Assembly: GCF_021390155.1 (NCBI RefSeq)
Contig: NZ_CP089985.1
Span: 2,119,001-2,183,000 of the forward strand
Direction of reading: 5' to 3'
Origin: Pseudomonas sp. HN11
Lineage (GTDB): Bacteria > Pseudomonadota > Gammaproteobacteria > Pseudomonadales > Pseudomonadaceae
DNA length: 64,000 nucleotides
Positions 28,531-36,873 of this stretch are shown here, piece by piece. Position 1 is the first letter of the stretch; the number at the start of each line of letters is the position of its first letter. The notes below the pieces were generated by a model. The model did not search any database. It was not told the DNA's origin and worked only from the letters and a program-made list of their open reading frames with translations. The position numbers and the translations under genes are program-made.

Positions 28531-29001
28531 GTGTAAGCCCCTTGACCAGTTGGCGATCTATCAGTTGGTTCGTTAACACTTGGTTAGTTGTCTCCGGTTG
28601 CGAAAACCGGGCGTCAGCGACGGTCTGCCGAATACGGGCAGGGTCTTGAACCTGATGCATGTAGTCTTGCTGATGAACTGCTACGCAATGCATTCATAAC
28701 GAAGACAAGCCGCATTTGAGCGTCTTGTACCGAGCCCTTCGGGCCGATCAGCTTCATCAATCTGCCTTGTGGGCAGTGCACATCCGGAAAAAACAGCTCG
28801 GCGGTCAGACGAGCTCTTTCAAAACGCTTGTTGCCAACGCTCCCGATCCGAGAGACGACTTGATAATGCAAGGACAAAAAGGTTACGTCAACGATTATGT
28901 AGTGATTATTTTTTATCACTACATAAATCGCCGCGGGGACGGGAGGATGCGGGAAAACGTGACTTGGGCGTCATTTTCTGGAGGTGCGGGTCAGGCTGAT
29001 A
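28531..29001. other. Gene-poor 470-bp stretch
   Basis: Short open frames exist on both strands but none has a convincing ribosome-binding site or codon pattern. The centre holds a small GAGCCCTTCGGGC-type hairpin (near 28732) and the right half a long AT-rich palindrome listed separately. No tRNA or known small RNA is recognised. Confidence 0.5.
28895..28926. promoter_or_regulatory. Perfect 12-bp AT-rich palindrome
   Basis: TTATGTAGTGAT (28895-28906) and ATCACTACATAA (28915-28926) are exact inverted copies around TATTTTTT. It is not followed by a long T run on the far side, so it looks more like a repressor operator than a terminator. No gene starts immediately next to it; the nearest ends are those of the sirtuin (29002) and the 109-residue ORF. 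Confidence 0.5.
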
Positions 29002-29847
29002 TCAGGTTAATCGCTCCGCCAGCAAGGGCAGCAATCGCTCGCACTCGGCTTCGATCTTCACCTGTAACAACTCATCCCCTCGGGTCTTGCCCAAGTTGAT
29101 GGCAATGACGGGTTTGCCCTGTTCGACCATGGCTTTACATAGACGAAACGCTGAATAGGCCATCAGCGACGAGCCCACCACCAACAACCCTTCGGCATGC
29201 TCTACCGCAGTCATCGCCCGGGCTGCTGTTGTCGGCGCTACGTTTTCGCCAAAAAACACTACATCCGGCTTCAAGCGCCCGCCATCGCAATGAGGGCAGC
29301 GGGGCACCTGGAAGTGTTCTTCAAAGGCGGGATCGAGCAACGTGTCGCCATCCGGCGCCTGCACCGCATGGACTTGTGCCAGGTAGGGGTTGTCGATTTC
29401 CATCTGCCGCTGGATCGCATCACGCTGGCTGCGCAACTGGCAATCCAGGCACAGCACCCGGTGCAGGCTGCCGTGCAGTTCGATCACGTCGTGGCTGCCG
29501 GCTTGATCATGCAAGGTGTCGACGTTCTGGGTGATCAGCCCGCTGATGTGCTCGCGTTGCTGCAGTGCTGCCAATGCCAGGTGCGCCTTGTTCGGCTGCG
29601 CAATGCGAACCCTCGGCCACCCCAGCATCGCCCGGGCCCAGTACCGGCGCCGCGCCTGCGGGGTGGCGAGGAATTCCTGATACATCATCGGCGCCTTGCC
29701 CCGACGCACGCCTTCGTTGTCGCGGTAATCGGGAATGCCCGACGACGTGCTGATCCCGGCACCGGTCAATACCAAGAAACGCCGTTCGGCCATGGCCCGG
29801 TACAGGGTGTCGAGGTGATCCTCTTGATGTTCCAGCGTGTCGAGCAT
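29002..29847 (-). CDS. NAD-dependent protein deacetylase, Sir2 family
   Basis: 281 residues. Sirtuin motifs in order: LTGAGISTSSGIPDYR (NAD loop), ITQNVDTLHDQAGS, IELHGS with the catalytic His, two Cys-x2-Cys zinc pairs (CLDC and CPHC), KPDVVFFGENV and VVGSSLMAYSAF. It removes acyl groups from lysines using NAD. Sequence style fits the class II sirtuins. The gene starts eight bases after the CBS-domain gene stop, so both are probably one transcript. Confidence 0.93.
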   Translation of the reverse strand: MLDTLEHQEDHLDTLYRAMAERRFLVLTGAGISTSSGIPDYRDNEGVRRGKAPMMYQEFLATPQARRRYWARAMLGWPRVRIAQPNKAHLALAALQQREHISGLITQNVDTLHDQAGSHDVIELHGSLHRVLCLDCQLRSQRDAIQRQMEIDNPYLAQVHAVQAPDGDTLLDPAFEEHFQVPRCPHCDGGRLKPDVVFFGENVAPTTAARAMTAVEHAEGLLVVGSSLMAYSAFRLCKAMVEQGKPVIAINLGKTRGDELLQVKIEAECERLLPLLAERLT

Positions 29848-29855
29848 GGGATCCC

Positions 29856-30296
29856 CTATTCGCCGCGGATGTACTGCTCCAGCTGTTTGATCAGCTCTGC
29901 CTGCTCGGCAATGGCTTCTTTTACCAAGTCACCGATAGAGAGCAGGCCCAGCAGTGTGCCGTCTTCGACCACGGGCAAATGGCGCAGGTGACTGTCGGTC
30001 ATGATATTCATGCACTCATCGACCTTTTTATGGGTGTCGACGGTGATCACCGGAGAACTCATCACCTCATGGACTTTTGTAGTAACCGACGATAACCCCT
30101 TGAGCATGATTTTACGTGCGTAATCACGTTCGCTGATGATGCCTACCACCACGCCATCCTGAACGACCGGCAAGGCTCCGACGTTTTTCTCCGACATCCG
30201 GACCAGTGCTTCAAACACAGTGTGGTCGTGTTTGATGACATGGACTTCCTGGTTTTTCTGGTCCTTGGCTTTGAGCACTTGTGCAACGGTTTTCAT
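29856..30296 (-). CDS. Tandem CBS domain protein
   Basis: 146 residues made almost entirely of two CBS domains (about 8-65 and 73-130), e.g. VGALPVVQDGVVVGIISERDYARKI and LRHLPVVEDGTLLGLLSIGDLV. Such stand-alone pairs bind adenine nucleotides or NAD(H) and regulate partners. The ATG at 30296 is set by GGAG eight bases upstream. The downstream sirtuin gene is only eight bases away, and a shared link to the NAD or energy state is possible. Confidence 0.9.
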   Translation of the reverse strand: MKTVAQVLKAKDQKNQEVHVIKHDHTVFEALVRMSEKNVGALPVVQDGVVVGIISERDYARKIMLKGLSSVTTKVHEVMSSPVITVDTHKKVDECMNIMTDSHLRHLPVVEDGTLLGLLSIGDLVKEAIAEQAELIKQLEQYIRGE

Positions 30297-30427
30297 GGCG
30301 GCCACTCCGGTGTTGTTGTTGGGTAGTCAGGGTCCCCTTACAGAATCCTAGACGGCTCACGCTACGGCAAGGTCCAAAGCGGCGCTAAACCCGTCGAAAA
30401 ACGTCATTCGCCGGTTTTTTTCGTGGT

Positions 30428-32377
30428 TTACCCCGCATTTGCCGGCTTTTTCGTCCGTTTGGGGCTGGCTGCGGTCTTGCGTGGTGCGCCCTTGCGCTTC
30501 TTTTTCCACGGCGCGGCGCCTCGGCCTGCCGGGCTGGCCGGGCCGGTGATGGTCATACGCATGCCATTGCAGCGCGCCACCTGTTTGCTCATCCAGGCCG
30601 CCTGTTTGGCCACGAATTCTTCCAGGCTCATTTCGCCGCTTTGCACCATGTCCAGGGCCTGCTCCCAGATTGCGGTGGTGCCGGGGTCCGCGATGGCGCG
30701 GGGCACGGCGTCGATCAGACTGAACGCTGCCGGCGTGGCCGACAGCGCCTTGCCGTTCTTTACCAAGTAACCACGGTCCAGCAGCCCCTGGATGATGCCG
30801 GCCCGAGTGGCTTCGGTGCCGATGCCGGTGGTGTCCTTGAGCTTTTGCTTGAGCAGTGGGTCTTCCACCAGTTTAGCGACGTTTTTCATTGCCTTGATCA
30901 GGTCGCCTTCGGTAAAGGGTTTGGGCGGTTGGGTCCACAGGTCCTTGAGGTTGACCTTGGCAACAGCGTATTCCTGGCCCTGCACCAATGCCGGAAGCGC
31001 TTGTGGAGCTGGCGCTTCACGGCCTTTGGCCGGCGCGAGGGCTTCGGGTAAGGCGCGCTTCCAACCGGGTTCTATCACCACTTTTCCCACCGCACGGAGC
31101 GCTTGCCCTGCACAGTCGAAATCCGCCTGGGTGCGATCGTACTCATGGTTGGGCAGGAACTGCGCCAGGTAGCGTGCGCGAATCAAGGTGTACACCGCGC
31201 GGTGCTTGCCGGTGAGTTGCCCCACATCCTTGCCGGCGCCGGTCGGGATGATGCCATGGTGGGCGCTGACCTTGGCGTCGTTCCACGCTCGCGAGCGGCG
31301 CTGGGGGTCGATATAGGGCATCAGCTCATTCACCGCCGTATCAGCACGTCCCAACGCAGCAAGAATGTTCGGCGCGTCGCTGTGCTGGCTCAGTGGCAAG
31401 TAACCGCAATCGCTGCGCGGGTAAGTGATGACTTTGTGGGTTTCATACAGTGATTGGGCGATATCCAGGGTTTCCTGGGCGCCAAGGCCGAGCTTCTTGG
31501 AGCAGATTTCCTGCAGGGTGCCCAAGTCGAAGGGCAGGGGTGCCACTTCACGCATGCGTTCGGTGCGCAGTTTCACCAGTCGCGCGCAGGCGGCGTTGCG
31601 CATGGCATCGGCGGCATCTCGCGCCAGTTGTGGGTTGAGGCAACGGCCCTGGTCATCACAGGCATCTTCGGCCGCGCGCCATTGGGCAGTGAAGGTCATG
31701 CGAACATGGCGCAGGTCTACATCGATAGCCCAGTAGGCCACGGGTACAAAGTCAGCAATGCTGCGATCGCGGTCCACCACCAGGCGCAAGGTCGGCGTTT
31801 GCACCCGTCCTACAGGCAATACGCCCTGGTAGCCGGATTGGCGCCCAAGCAAGGTAAACAGGCGACTCATGTTCATGCCGATCAGCCAGTCGGCGCGGGA
31901 ACGACCCAGGGCCGAGTGATACAAACTGAAGGTCTCGATACCGGGCTTGAGGGCTGCCAGGGCTTTACGGATGGAGGCGTCGTCCAGCGCCGACAGCCAC
32001 AGCCGCTGGATCGGACCGCGATAGCGACAATGTTCCACCAGCTCGCGCGCGATCATCTCGCCTTCGCGGTCGGCGTCGGTGGCAATCACCAGTTCCTGGG
32101 CTTCCCCCAGCAAACGCTTGACCGCCTTGAACTGGCTGGCGGTCTTGGGCTTGACGCGCATCTTCCATTTTTCCGGGACGATGGGCAGGTCGGCCAGCAC
32201 CCAGCGTTTGTACTTCTCGTCGTAGGCGTCGGGCGGGGCGGTTTCCAGCAGGTGGCCGATGCACCAGGTGACTGTGACGCCATTGCCCAGCCAACAGCCA
32301 TCGCCCCGGCGACTGGCGCCGAGTACGGCCGCAATATCCTTGGCCTGGGAGGGTTTTTCACAGAGGTACAGCCGCAT
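30428..32377 (-). CDS. topB: DNA topoisomerase III
   Basis: 649 residues (E. coli TopB 653). Type IA enzyme: TOPRIM domain with LYLCEKPSQAKDIA and acidic triad ATDADREGE; active-site Tyr in VITYPRSDCGYLP; the LPVGRVQTPTLRLVVDRD motif precedes it. It nicks and passes single strands to decatenate replication intermediates. The C-terminus is basic and low in complexity (KKKRKGAPRKTAASPKRTKK), a DNA-binding tail. The 112 bases upstream before the MHS gene end contain another AGCTGCAAGCT-type repeat. Confidence 0.95.
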   Translation of the reverse strand: MRLYLCEKPSQAKDIAAVLGASRRGDGCWLGNGVTVTWCIGHLLETAPPDAYDEKYKRWVLADLPIVPEKWKMRVKPKTASQFKAVKRLLGEAQELVIATDADREGEMIARELVEHCRYRGPIQRLWLSALDDASIRKALAALKPGIETFSLYHSALGRSRADWLIGMNMSRLFTLLGRQSGYQGVLPVGRVQTPTLRLVVDRDRSIADFVPVAYWAIDVDLRHVRMTFTAQWRAAEDACDDQGRCLNPQLARDAADAMRNAACARLVKLRTERMREVAPLPFDLGTLQEICSKKLGLGAQETLDIAQSLYETHKVITYPRSDCGYLPLSQHSDAPNILAALGRADTAVNELMPYIDPQRRSRAWNDAKVSAHHGIIPTGAGKDVGQLTGKHRAVYTLIRARYLAQFLPNHEYDRTQADFDCAGQALRAVGKVVIEPGWKRALPEALAPAKGREAPAPQALPALVQGQEYAVAKVNLKDLWTQPPKPFTEGDLIKAMKNVAKLVEDPLLKQKLKDTTGIGTEATRAGIIQGLLDRGYLVKNGKALSATPAAFSLIDAVPRAIADPGTTAIWEQALDMVQSGEMSLEEFVAKQAAWMSKQVARCNGMRMTITGPASPAGRGAAPWKKKRKGAPRKTAASPKRTKKPANAG

Positions 32378-32490
32378 GCTCAGCCCATTCGTTACGCTGT
32401 TGAATGGGCTGAAGCATGGGCAAAAGAAGAGGTTTGATCAACCTTTATCTGGATGGATGTACAGCTATAAGTTTCAAGCTGCAAGCTGAT

Positions 32491-34116
32491 TCAGTTGTTA
32501 TCAATATCCACATGCCGCGTTTCTTTGAGGCAGAACATCCCCACGATCAGGCTCACCCCGGTCACCACGACGGGATACCACAGGCCGTAAAAGATATCGC
32601 CGGTATACACCACCAGCGCGAACGACACGGTCGGCAGGAACCCGCCAAACCAGCCGTTGCCGATGTGGTAGGGCAGGGACATCGAAGTGTAGCGGATGCG
32701 CGTCGGGAACAGCTCCACCATCAGCGCCGCCAGCGGGCCGTAGCACATGGCGGCGATCAGGATCAGCGCCACGATCAGCACCACCACCATGGTCTTGTTG
32801 ACCTGGGCCACATCCGCCGAAGACGGGTAGCCAGCCAGGGTCACCGCGCCGCGCAGGGCTTTTTCGTCAAAGCCATCGATACGCACGTCGCCTACGTTCA
32901 CCTGCACCGGGCTGCCGGCCGGGGCGGCGGCGCTGCTGTAGGGCAGGCCCTGCTTGACCAGGAAGGTCTTGACCTTGTCGCACGGGCTGTCAAATTTCGC
33001 CTTGCCCACCGGGTCGAACTGGAAGGTGCAGGTGGCCGGGTCGGCCAGCACTGTGATGGGGGCCTGGTTGCTGGCCTGGTCCATCGCCGGGTTGGTGTAG
33101 TGCGCCAGGCTCTTGAAGATCGGGAAGTACAGTACGGTCGCCAGCAACAGGCCGAGCAGCAGCACCGGCTTGCGGCCCACCTTGTCCGACAGCCAGCCGA
33201 AGAAGATAAAAAACGGCGCGCCGATCACCACGCTGATGATCAACAGCATGTTGGCCAGTGCCGGGTCCATTTTCAGGAACTGGGTGAGGAAGAACAGCAC
33301 ATAGAACTGCGCCGCGTAGAAAGTGACCGCTTGCCCGCCGTTGATGCTGAACAGGGCGATCAGCACGATCTTGAGGTTTTCCCATTTGCCGAAAGAATCG
33401 CGGATCGGCGACTTGCTGGCCTTGCCTTCCTCTTTCATTTTCAGGAACGCCGGCGACTCATGCAGGCTCATGCGGATCCAGGTGGAGATACCCAGCAGCA
33501 CGATGGAAAACAGGAACGGGATGCGCCAGCCCCACACTTCGAACTGGTCACCGGTGAAGTAACGGCAGGCCAGCACTACCAGCAGCGACAATAGCAGGCC
33601 GAGGGTTGCGGTGGATTGAATCCAACTGGTGTGGAAGCCGCGTTTGCCGGCAGGCGCATGCTCGGCTACATAAGTTGCCGCGCCGCCGTATTCACCACCC
33701 AGCGCCAGGCCTTGCAGCATGCGCAGCACAATCAGGATGATCGGCGCCGCGATGCCAATACTCGCGTAGGTCGGCAACAGCCCGACACAGAAGGTCGCTA
33801 CCCCCATCAGAATGATGGTAACCAGGAAGGTGTACTTGCGTCCGATCATGTCGCCCAATCGGCCGAATACCAGCGCGCCGAACGGCCGTACCACAAAGCC
33901 GGCCGCAAAGGCCATCAACGCAAAGATAAACGCCGTGGTGTCGTTGACCCCGGCAAAGAACTGCTTGCTGATCACCGCCGCCAGGGCGCCGTATAGGAAA
34001 AAGTCATACCACTCGAACACCGTCCCCAGGGACGAGGCGAAGATGACCTTCTTTGAATCGTTGCGGGTGATGGCGGTGTTGACCGCCGAGCCCAGGGGTT
34101 GAGCATGTTCTGACAT
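32491..34116 (-). CDS. MFS transporter of the MHS (metabolite:H+ symporter) family, with long insert
   Basis: 541 residues, about 100 longer than usual MHS proteins. Signatures: SSLGTVFEWYDFFLYGALAA at TM1, RPFGALVFGRLGDMIGRKY after TM2, ALGGEYGGAATYVAEHAP, and SDKVGRKPVLL in the second half. A hydrophilic insert of roughly 90 residues (about 350-445) with two cysteines (PATCTFQF and DSPCDKVKTF) lies after the TM8/TM9 region, probably periplasmic and possibly disulfide-linked. Family substrates are dicarboxylates, betaines or aromatic acids. A GMC oxidoreductase gene starts upstream on the same strand, suggesting uptake of an alcohol or choline-like substrate. Confidence 0.88.
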   Translation of the reverse strand: MSEHAQPLGSAVNTAITRNDSKKVIFASSLGTVFEWYDFFLYGALAAVISKQFFAGVNDTTAFIFALMAFAAGFVVRPFGALVFGRLGDMIGRKYTFLVTIILMGVATFCVGLLPTYASIGIAAPIILIVLRMLQGLALGGEYGGAATYVAEHAPAGKRGFHTSWIQSTATLGLLLSLLVVLACRYFTGDQFEVWGWRIPFLFSIVLLGISTWIRMSLHESPAFLKMKEEGKASKSPIRDSFGKWENLKIVLIALFSINGGQAVTFYAAQFYVLFFLTQFLKMDPALANMLLIISVVIGAPFFIFFGWLSDKVGRKPVLLLGLLLATVLYFPIFKSLAHYTNPAMDQASNQAPITVLADPATCTFQFDPVGKAKFDSPCDKVKTFLVKQGLPYSSAAAPAGSPVQVNVGDVRIDGFDEKALRGAVTLAGYPSSADVAQVNKTMVVVLIVALILIAAMCYGPLAALMVELFPTRIRYTSMSLPYHIGNGWFGGFLPTVSFALVVYTGDIFYGLWYPVVVTGVSLIVGMFCLKETRHVDIDNN

Positions 34117-34181
34117 CGGGTAGCCCTCACAGTGATTATTTATTGTTGTTCCACTGTCGGCGCCAGGTCTGGCGCCGCTAT

Positions 34182-35828
34182 TCAGATTGCATGAATCAGT
34201 TCTTTCTCCGGGGCGAGACTCCTTGTATTCGGCGAAAGGATCAGCTGCGCGGCCTTCTCCGCGATCATCAGCGTAGGTGAACAGGTGTTGCCGGAGGTGA
34301 TGCGCGGCATGATCGACGCATCGGCAATGCGCAAACCCGGCACGCCATGCACTCGCAGTTGCGCATCGACCACCGCGTCTTTATCGCTGCCCATGCGGCA
34401 GGTGCCGACCGGATGGAAGATCGTCGTGCCGATGCGTGCGGCGGCTTCGTGCAGCTGCTCTTCAGTCTGCAGCGAATCGCCTGGCAGATACTCCACCGGT
34501 TTGAACTGGCTCAGGGCGGGTGCGGCAACAATGCGGCGCGTCAGGCGGATCGCGTCGGCGGCTACGCGCAAGTCCTCCGGATGGCTCAGGTAATTGGGGC
34601 GGATCAGCGGTGCATCCGCCGCGTTGGCCGAGCGAATATCAATACGCCCGCGACTTCGTGGACGCAAGTCGCAGACCGATGCAGTAAACGCCGGGAACGC
34701 GTGCAGGGGCTCGCCAAAACGCTCAAGCGACAGCGGCTGCACGTGGTATTCGAGGTTGGCCGACGTCTGTTCCGGACCCGAGCGGGCAAACGCGCCGAGC
34801 TGGCTGGGCGCCATCGACAGTGGGCCGCTTCGGTCATACAAATAGCGCAGGCCCATGCCCATCTTGCCCCATACGGTGCCGGCGATCTGGTTGAGGGTGC
34901 GAGCGTTTTCCAGCTTGTAGATCAGCCGCAGCTGCAGGTGGTCCTGCAAGTTGCCGCCGACGCCAGGCAGTTCATGCAGCACCTCGATGCCCAAGGGTTT
35001 GAGGACGCTGGAGGGGCCAATCCCCGAGCGTTGCAAAATCCCCGGCGAGCCCACGGAGCCGGCGCACAGCACGATTTCCTTGCGCGCCTTCCAGCTCAGC
35101 TGTTGGCCCTGCTGACGCCCGATAACCTGGGAGGCGCGGCCGTTTTCCAGCAGCACGCGGTCCACGTCCACTCCGGTTAAAACCGTGAGGTTGGGGCGTT
35201 GGCGGACCGGCTTTAGAAACGCTTTGGCTGCGTTCCAGCGCACGCCAGCCTTCTGGTTAACCTGGAAGTAGCCGCAACCCTCGTTGTCGCCTTGATTGAA
35301 GTCGTTGATGTTGGCAATGCCGCTTTGAGCCGCTGCATCACGGAACGCATCGAGGATCGGCCAGTGCAGACGCTGTTGTTCGACCCGCCATTCACCGCCG
35401 TCGCTGTGGAATTCCGAGCCCCCGGCAAAATGGTTTTCGCTTTGCTTGAACAGCGGCAGCACGTCTTTCCAGGCCCAGCCCACATTGCCTTCCGCCGCCC
35501 AGCCATCGTAATCCTGGGCCTGACCGCGCATGTAGATCATGCCGTTGATGGAGGAGCAGCCGCCCAGCACCTTGCCCCGTGGGTAACTCAGTGCACGGCC
35601 CTGCAGGCCTTCTTGGGCTTCGGTCTTGAAGCACCAGTCGGTGCGTGGGTTGCCGATGCAGAACAGGTAGCCGACGGGAATGTGGATCCAGGGGTAGTTG
35701 TCGCGGCCGCCGGCTTCGAGCAGCAGCACGCGGTGCACAGGGTTGGCGGACAGCCGATTAGCCAGCAGGCAGCCCGCGGGGCCGGCACCTACGACGATGT
35801 AATCGTATTCAGCAGTTGCAATGGGCAT
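34182..35828 (-). CDS. GMC-family FAD alcohol/choline dehydrogenase-like oxidoreductase
   Basis: 548 residues. FAD-binding start YIVVGAGPAGCLLANRLS, GMC signature 1 region PRGKVLGGCSSINGMIYMRG, signature 2 region GSVGSPGILQRSGIGP, and the C-terminal catalytic HPVGTCRMG. Closest in style to choline dehydrogenase/AlkJ-type alcohol dehydrogenases. The MHS transporter follows 65 bases downstream on the same strand, and a divergent LysR regulator lies upstream, together forming a small catabolic unit for an unidentified alcohol. Confidence 0.9.
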   Translation of the reverse strand: MPIATAEYDYIVVGAGPAGCLLANRLSANPVHRVLLLEAGGRDNYPWIHIPVGYLFCIGNPRTDWCFKTEAQEGLQGRALSYPRGKVLGGCSSINGMIYMRGQAQDYDGWAAEGNVGWAWKDVLPLFKQSENHFAGGSEFHSDGGEWRVEQQRLHWPILDAFRDAAAQSGIANINDFNQGDNEGCGYFQVNQKAGVRWNAAKAFLKPVRQRPNLTVLTGVDVDRVLLENGRASQVIGRQQGQQLSWKARKEIVLCAGSVGSPGILQRSGIGPSSVLKPLGIEVLHELPGVGGNLQDHLQLRLIYKLENARTLNQIAGTVWGKMGMGLRYLYDRSGPLSMAPSQLGAFARSGPEQTSANLEYHVQPLSLERFGEPLHAFPAFTASVCDLRPRSRGRIDIRSANAADAPLIRPNYLSHPEDLRVAADAIRLTRRIVAAPALSQFKPVEYLPGDSLQTEEQLHEAAARIGTTIFHPVGTCRMGSDKDAVVDAQLRVHGVPGLRIADASIMPRITSGNTCSPTLMIAEKAAQLILSPNTRSLAPEKELIHAI

Positions 35829-35870
35829 CTGAAGGTCTCGCTTGTTTTTCTTATTGCGGCCATCCTAGTT

Positions 35871-35900
35871 GTTAGTTTTCGTCTTAAAAATGTTAGTTTT
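35871..35900. promoter_or_regulatory. 21-bp-spaced GTTAGTTTT direct repeat, candidate LysR operator
   Basis: GTTAGTTTT at 35871-35879 recurs at 35892-35900 inside the 130-bp intergenic region between the GMC gene and its divergent LysR regulator. A two-turn period suits a LysR tetramer. No experimental basis. Confidence 0.4.
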
Positions 35901-35958
35901 TACCCAGCTGCTGTGCGTTTTTAAACAGCGTAGCCCAGGCTCACGCAATGGAGGCGTC

Positions 35959-36849
35959 ATGTTCGACTGGAACGACCTGCGGTACTTTCTGGAGCTACAG
36001 CGCAGCGGCCGCTTGCTCACCGCCGCGCAACGCCTGAAAACCACCCACGCCACCGTTGCCCGGCATATCGAAGCCATCGAGAAAAGCCTCGGCACCGCGC
36101 TGTTCGTGCAGCATGCCCAGGGCTACGAACTGACGCCCGCCGGCGAAGCCCTGCTCAAGCACGCCGAAGCCATGGAAAACGTCGCACTGCTGGCCGAAGA
36201 CGAACTGACCCACTCCGCCGCGCCCCTGGGCAAGATCCGCCTCGGTGTTGCCGAAGGGTTGGGCGTGATGTTCCTGGCCAGCCGCATGGGCGGGCTGTTC
36301 GACCGCTACCCCGGGCTGGAAGTGGAACTGGTGGCGGTGCCGCGCTTTGTCAGCATCCTCAACCGCGAGGCGGAAATCAGCATCCACCTCGAACGCCCCA
36401 GCGTCGATCAACTGGTCACGCGCAAACTCACCGACTACCGCCTGGCCCTCTACGCCAGCCGCGCGTACCTTGACCGCCATCCGCCAATTGAAAAGCGCGA
36501 AGACCTCGCGACGCATGCGTGGATCGATTACGTGGACGACCTGCTGTTCAGTCAGGAACTGAAGTTCCTCAGCAGCTTCTGCCGCAACCCCAAGGTGGTG
36601 TTCCACAGCACCAGTGTGATCGCCCAGCACCAGGCCGCGCGCTCGGGGTTGGGGATTGCGGTGTTGCCGTGCTTCATGGCCTCAGGCGACCCGCAATTGG
36701 TGCCATTGTTGCCGGGGGAGGGGATCCAGCGCAGCTACTGGATCAGCTCGCGTCGGGAATTGCACAAGTCGGTGCGGCTACGGGTGTTGTGGGATTACGT
36801 GGTGGAGTTGTGCGCGCGGGAGCAGGGGTTGCTGTTGGGCGTAGCCTGA
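35959..36849 (+). CDS. LysR-family regulator next to the GMC oxidoreductase
   Basis: 296 residues from ATG 35959, set by GGAGG five bases upstream. Winged helix-turn-helix: MFDWNDLRYFLELQRSGRLL and TTHATVARHIEAIEKSLG; the effector domain has the GLGIAVLPCFMASGD segment near the end. This short-start group (FDWNDLRYF) usually represses or activates a divergent gene, here the GMC dehydrogenase and the MHS transporter. The gene converges on the transglutaminase-like gene with 24 bases between the ends. Confidence 0.88.
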   Translation: MFDWNDLRYFLELQRSGRLLTAAQRLKTTHATVARHIEAIEKSLGTALFVQHAQGYELTPAGEALLKHAEAMENVALLAEDELTHSAAPLGKIRLGVAEGLGVMFLASRMGGLFDRYPGLEVELVAVPRFVSILNREAEISIHLERPSVDQLVTRKLTDYRLALYASRAYLDRHPPIEKREDLATHAWIDYVDDLLFSQELKFLSSFCRNPKVVFHSTSVIAQHQAARSGLGIAVLPCFMASGDPQLVPLLPGEGIQRSYWISSRRELHKSVRLRVLWDYVVELCAREQGLLLGVA

Positions 36850-36873
36850 CCACAGGCTCGCCCAACGGTCGGG

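Noticed and set aside
28614..28919. 101-codon minus-strand frame in the gene-poor stretch
   Set aside because: Its start lies inside the AT-rich palindrome, codon use is unlike neighbours, and no motif is visible.
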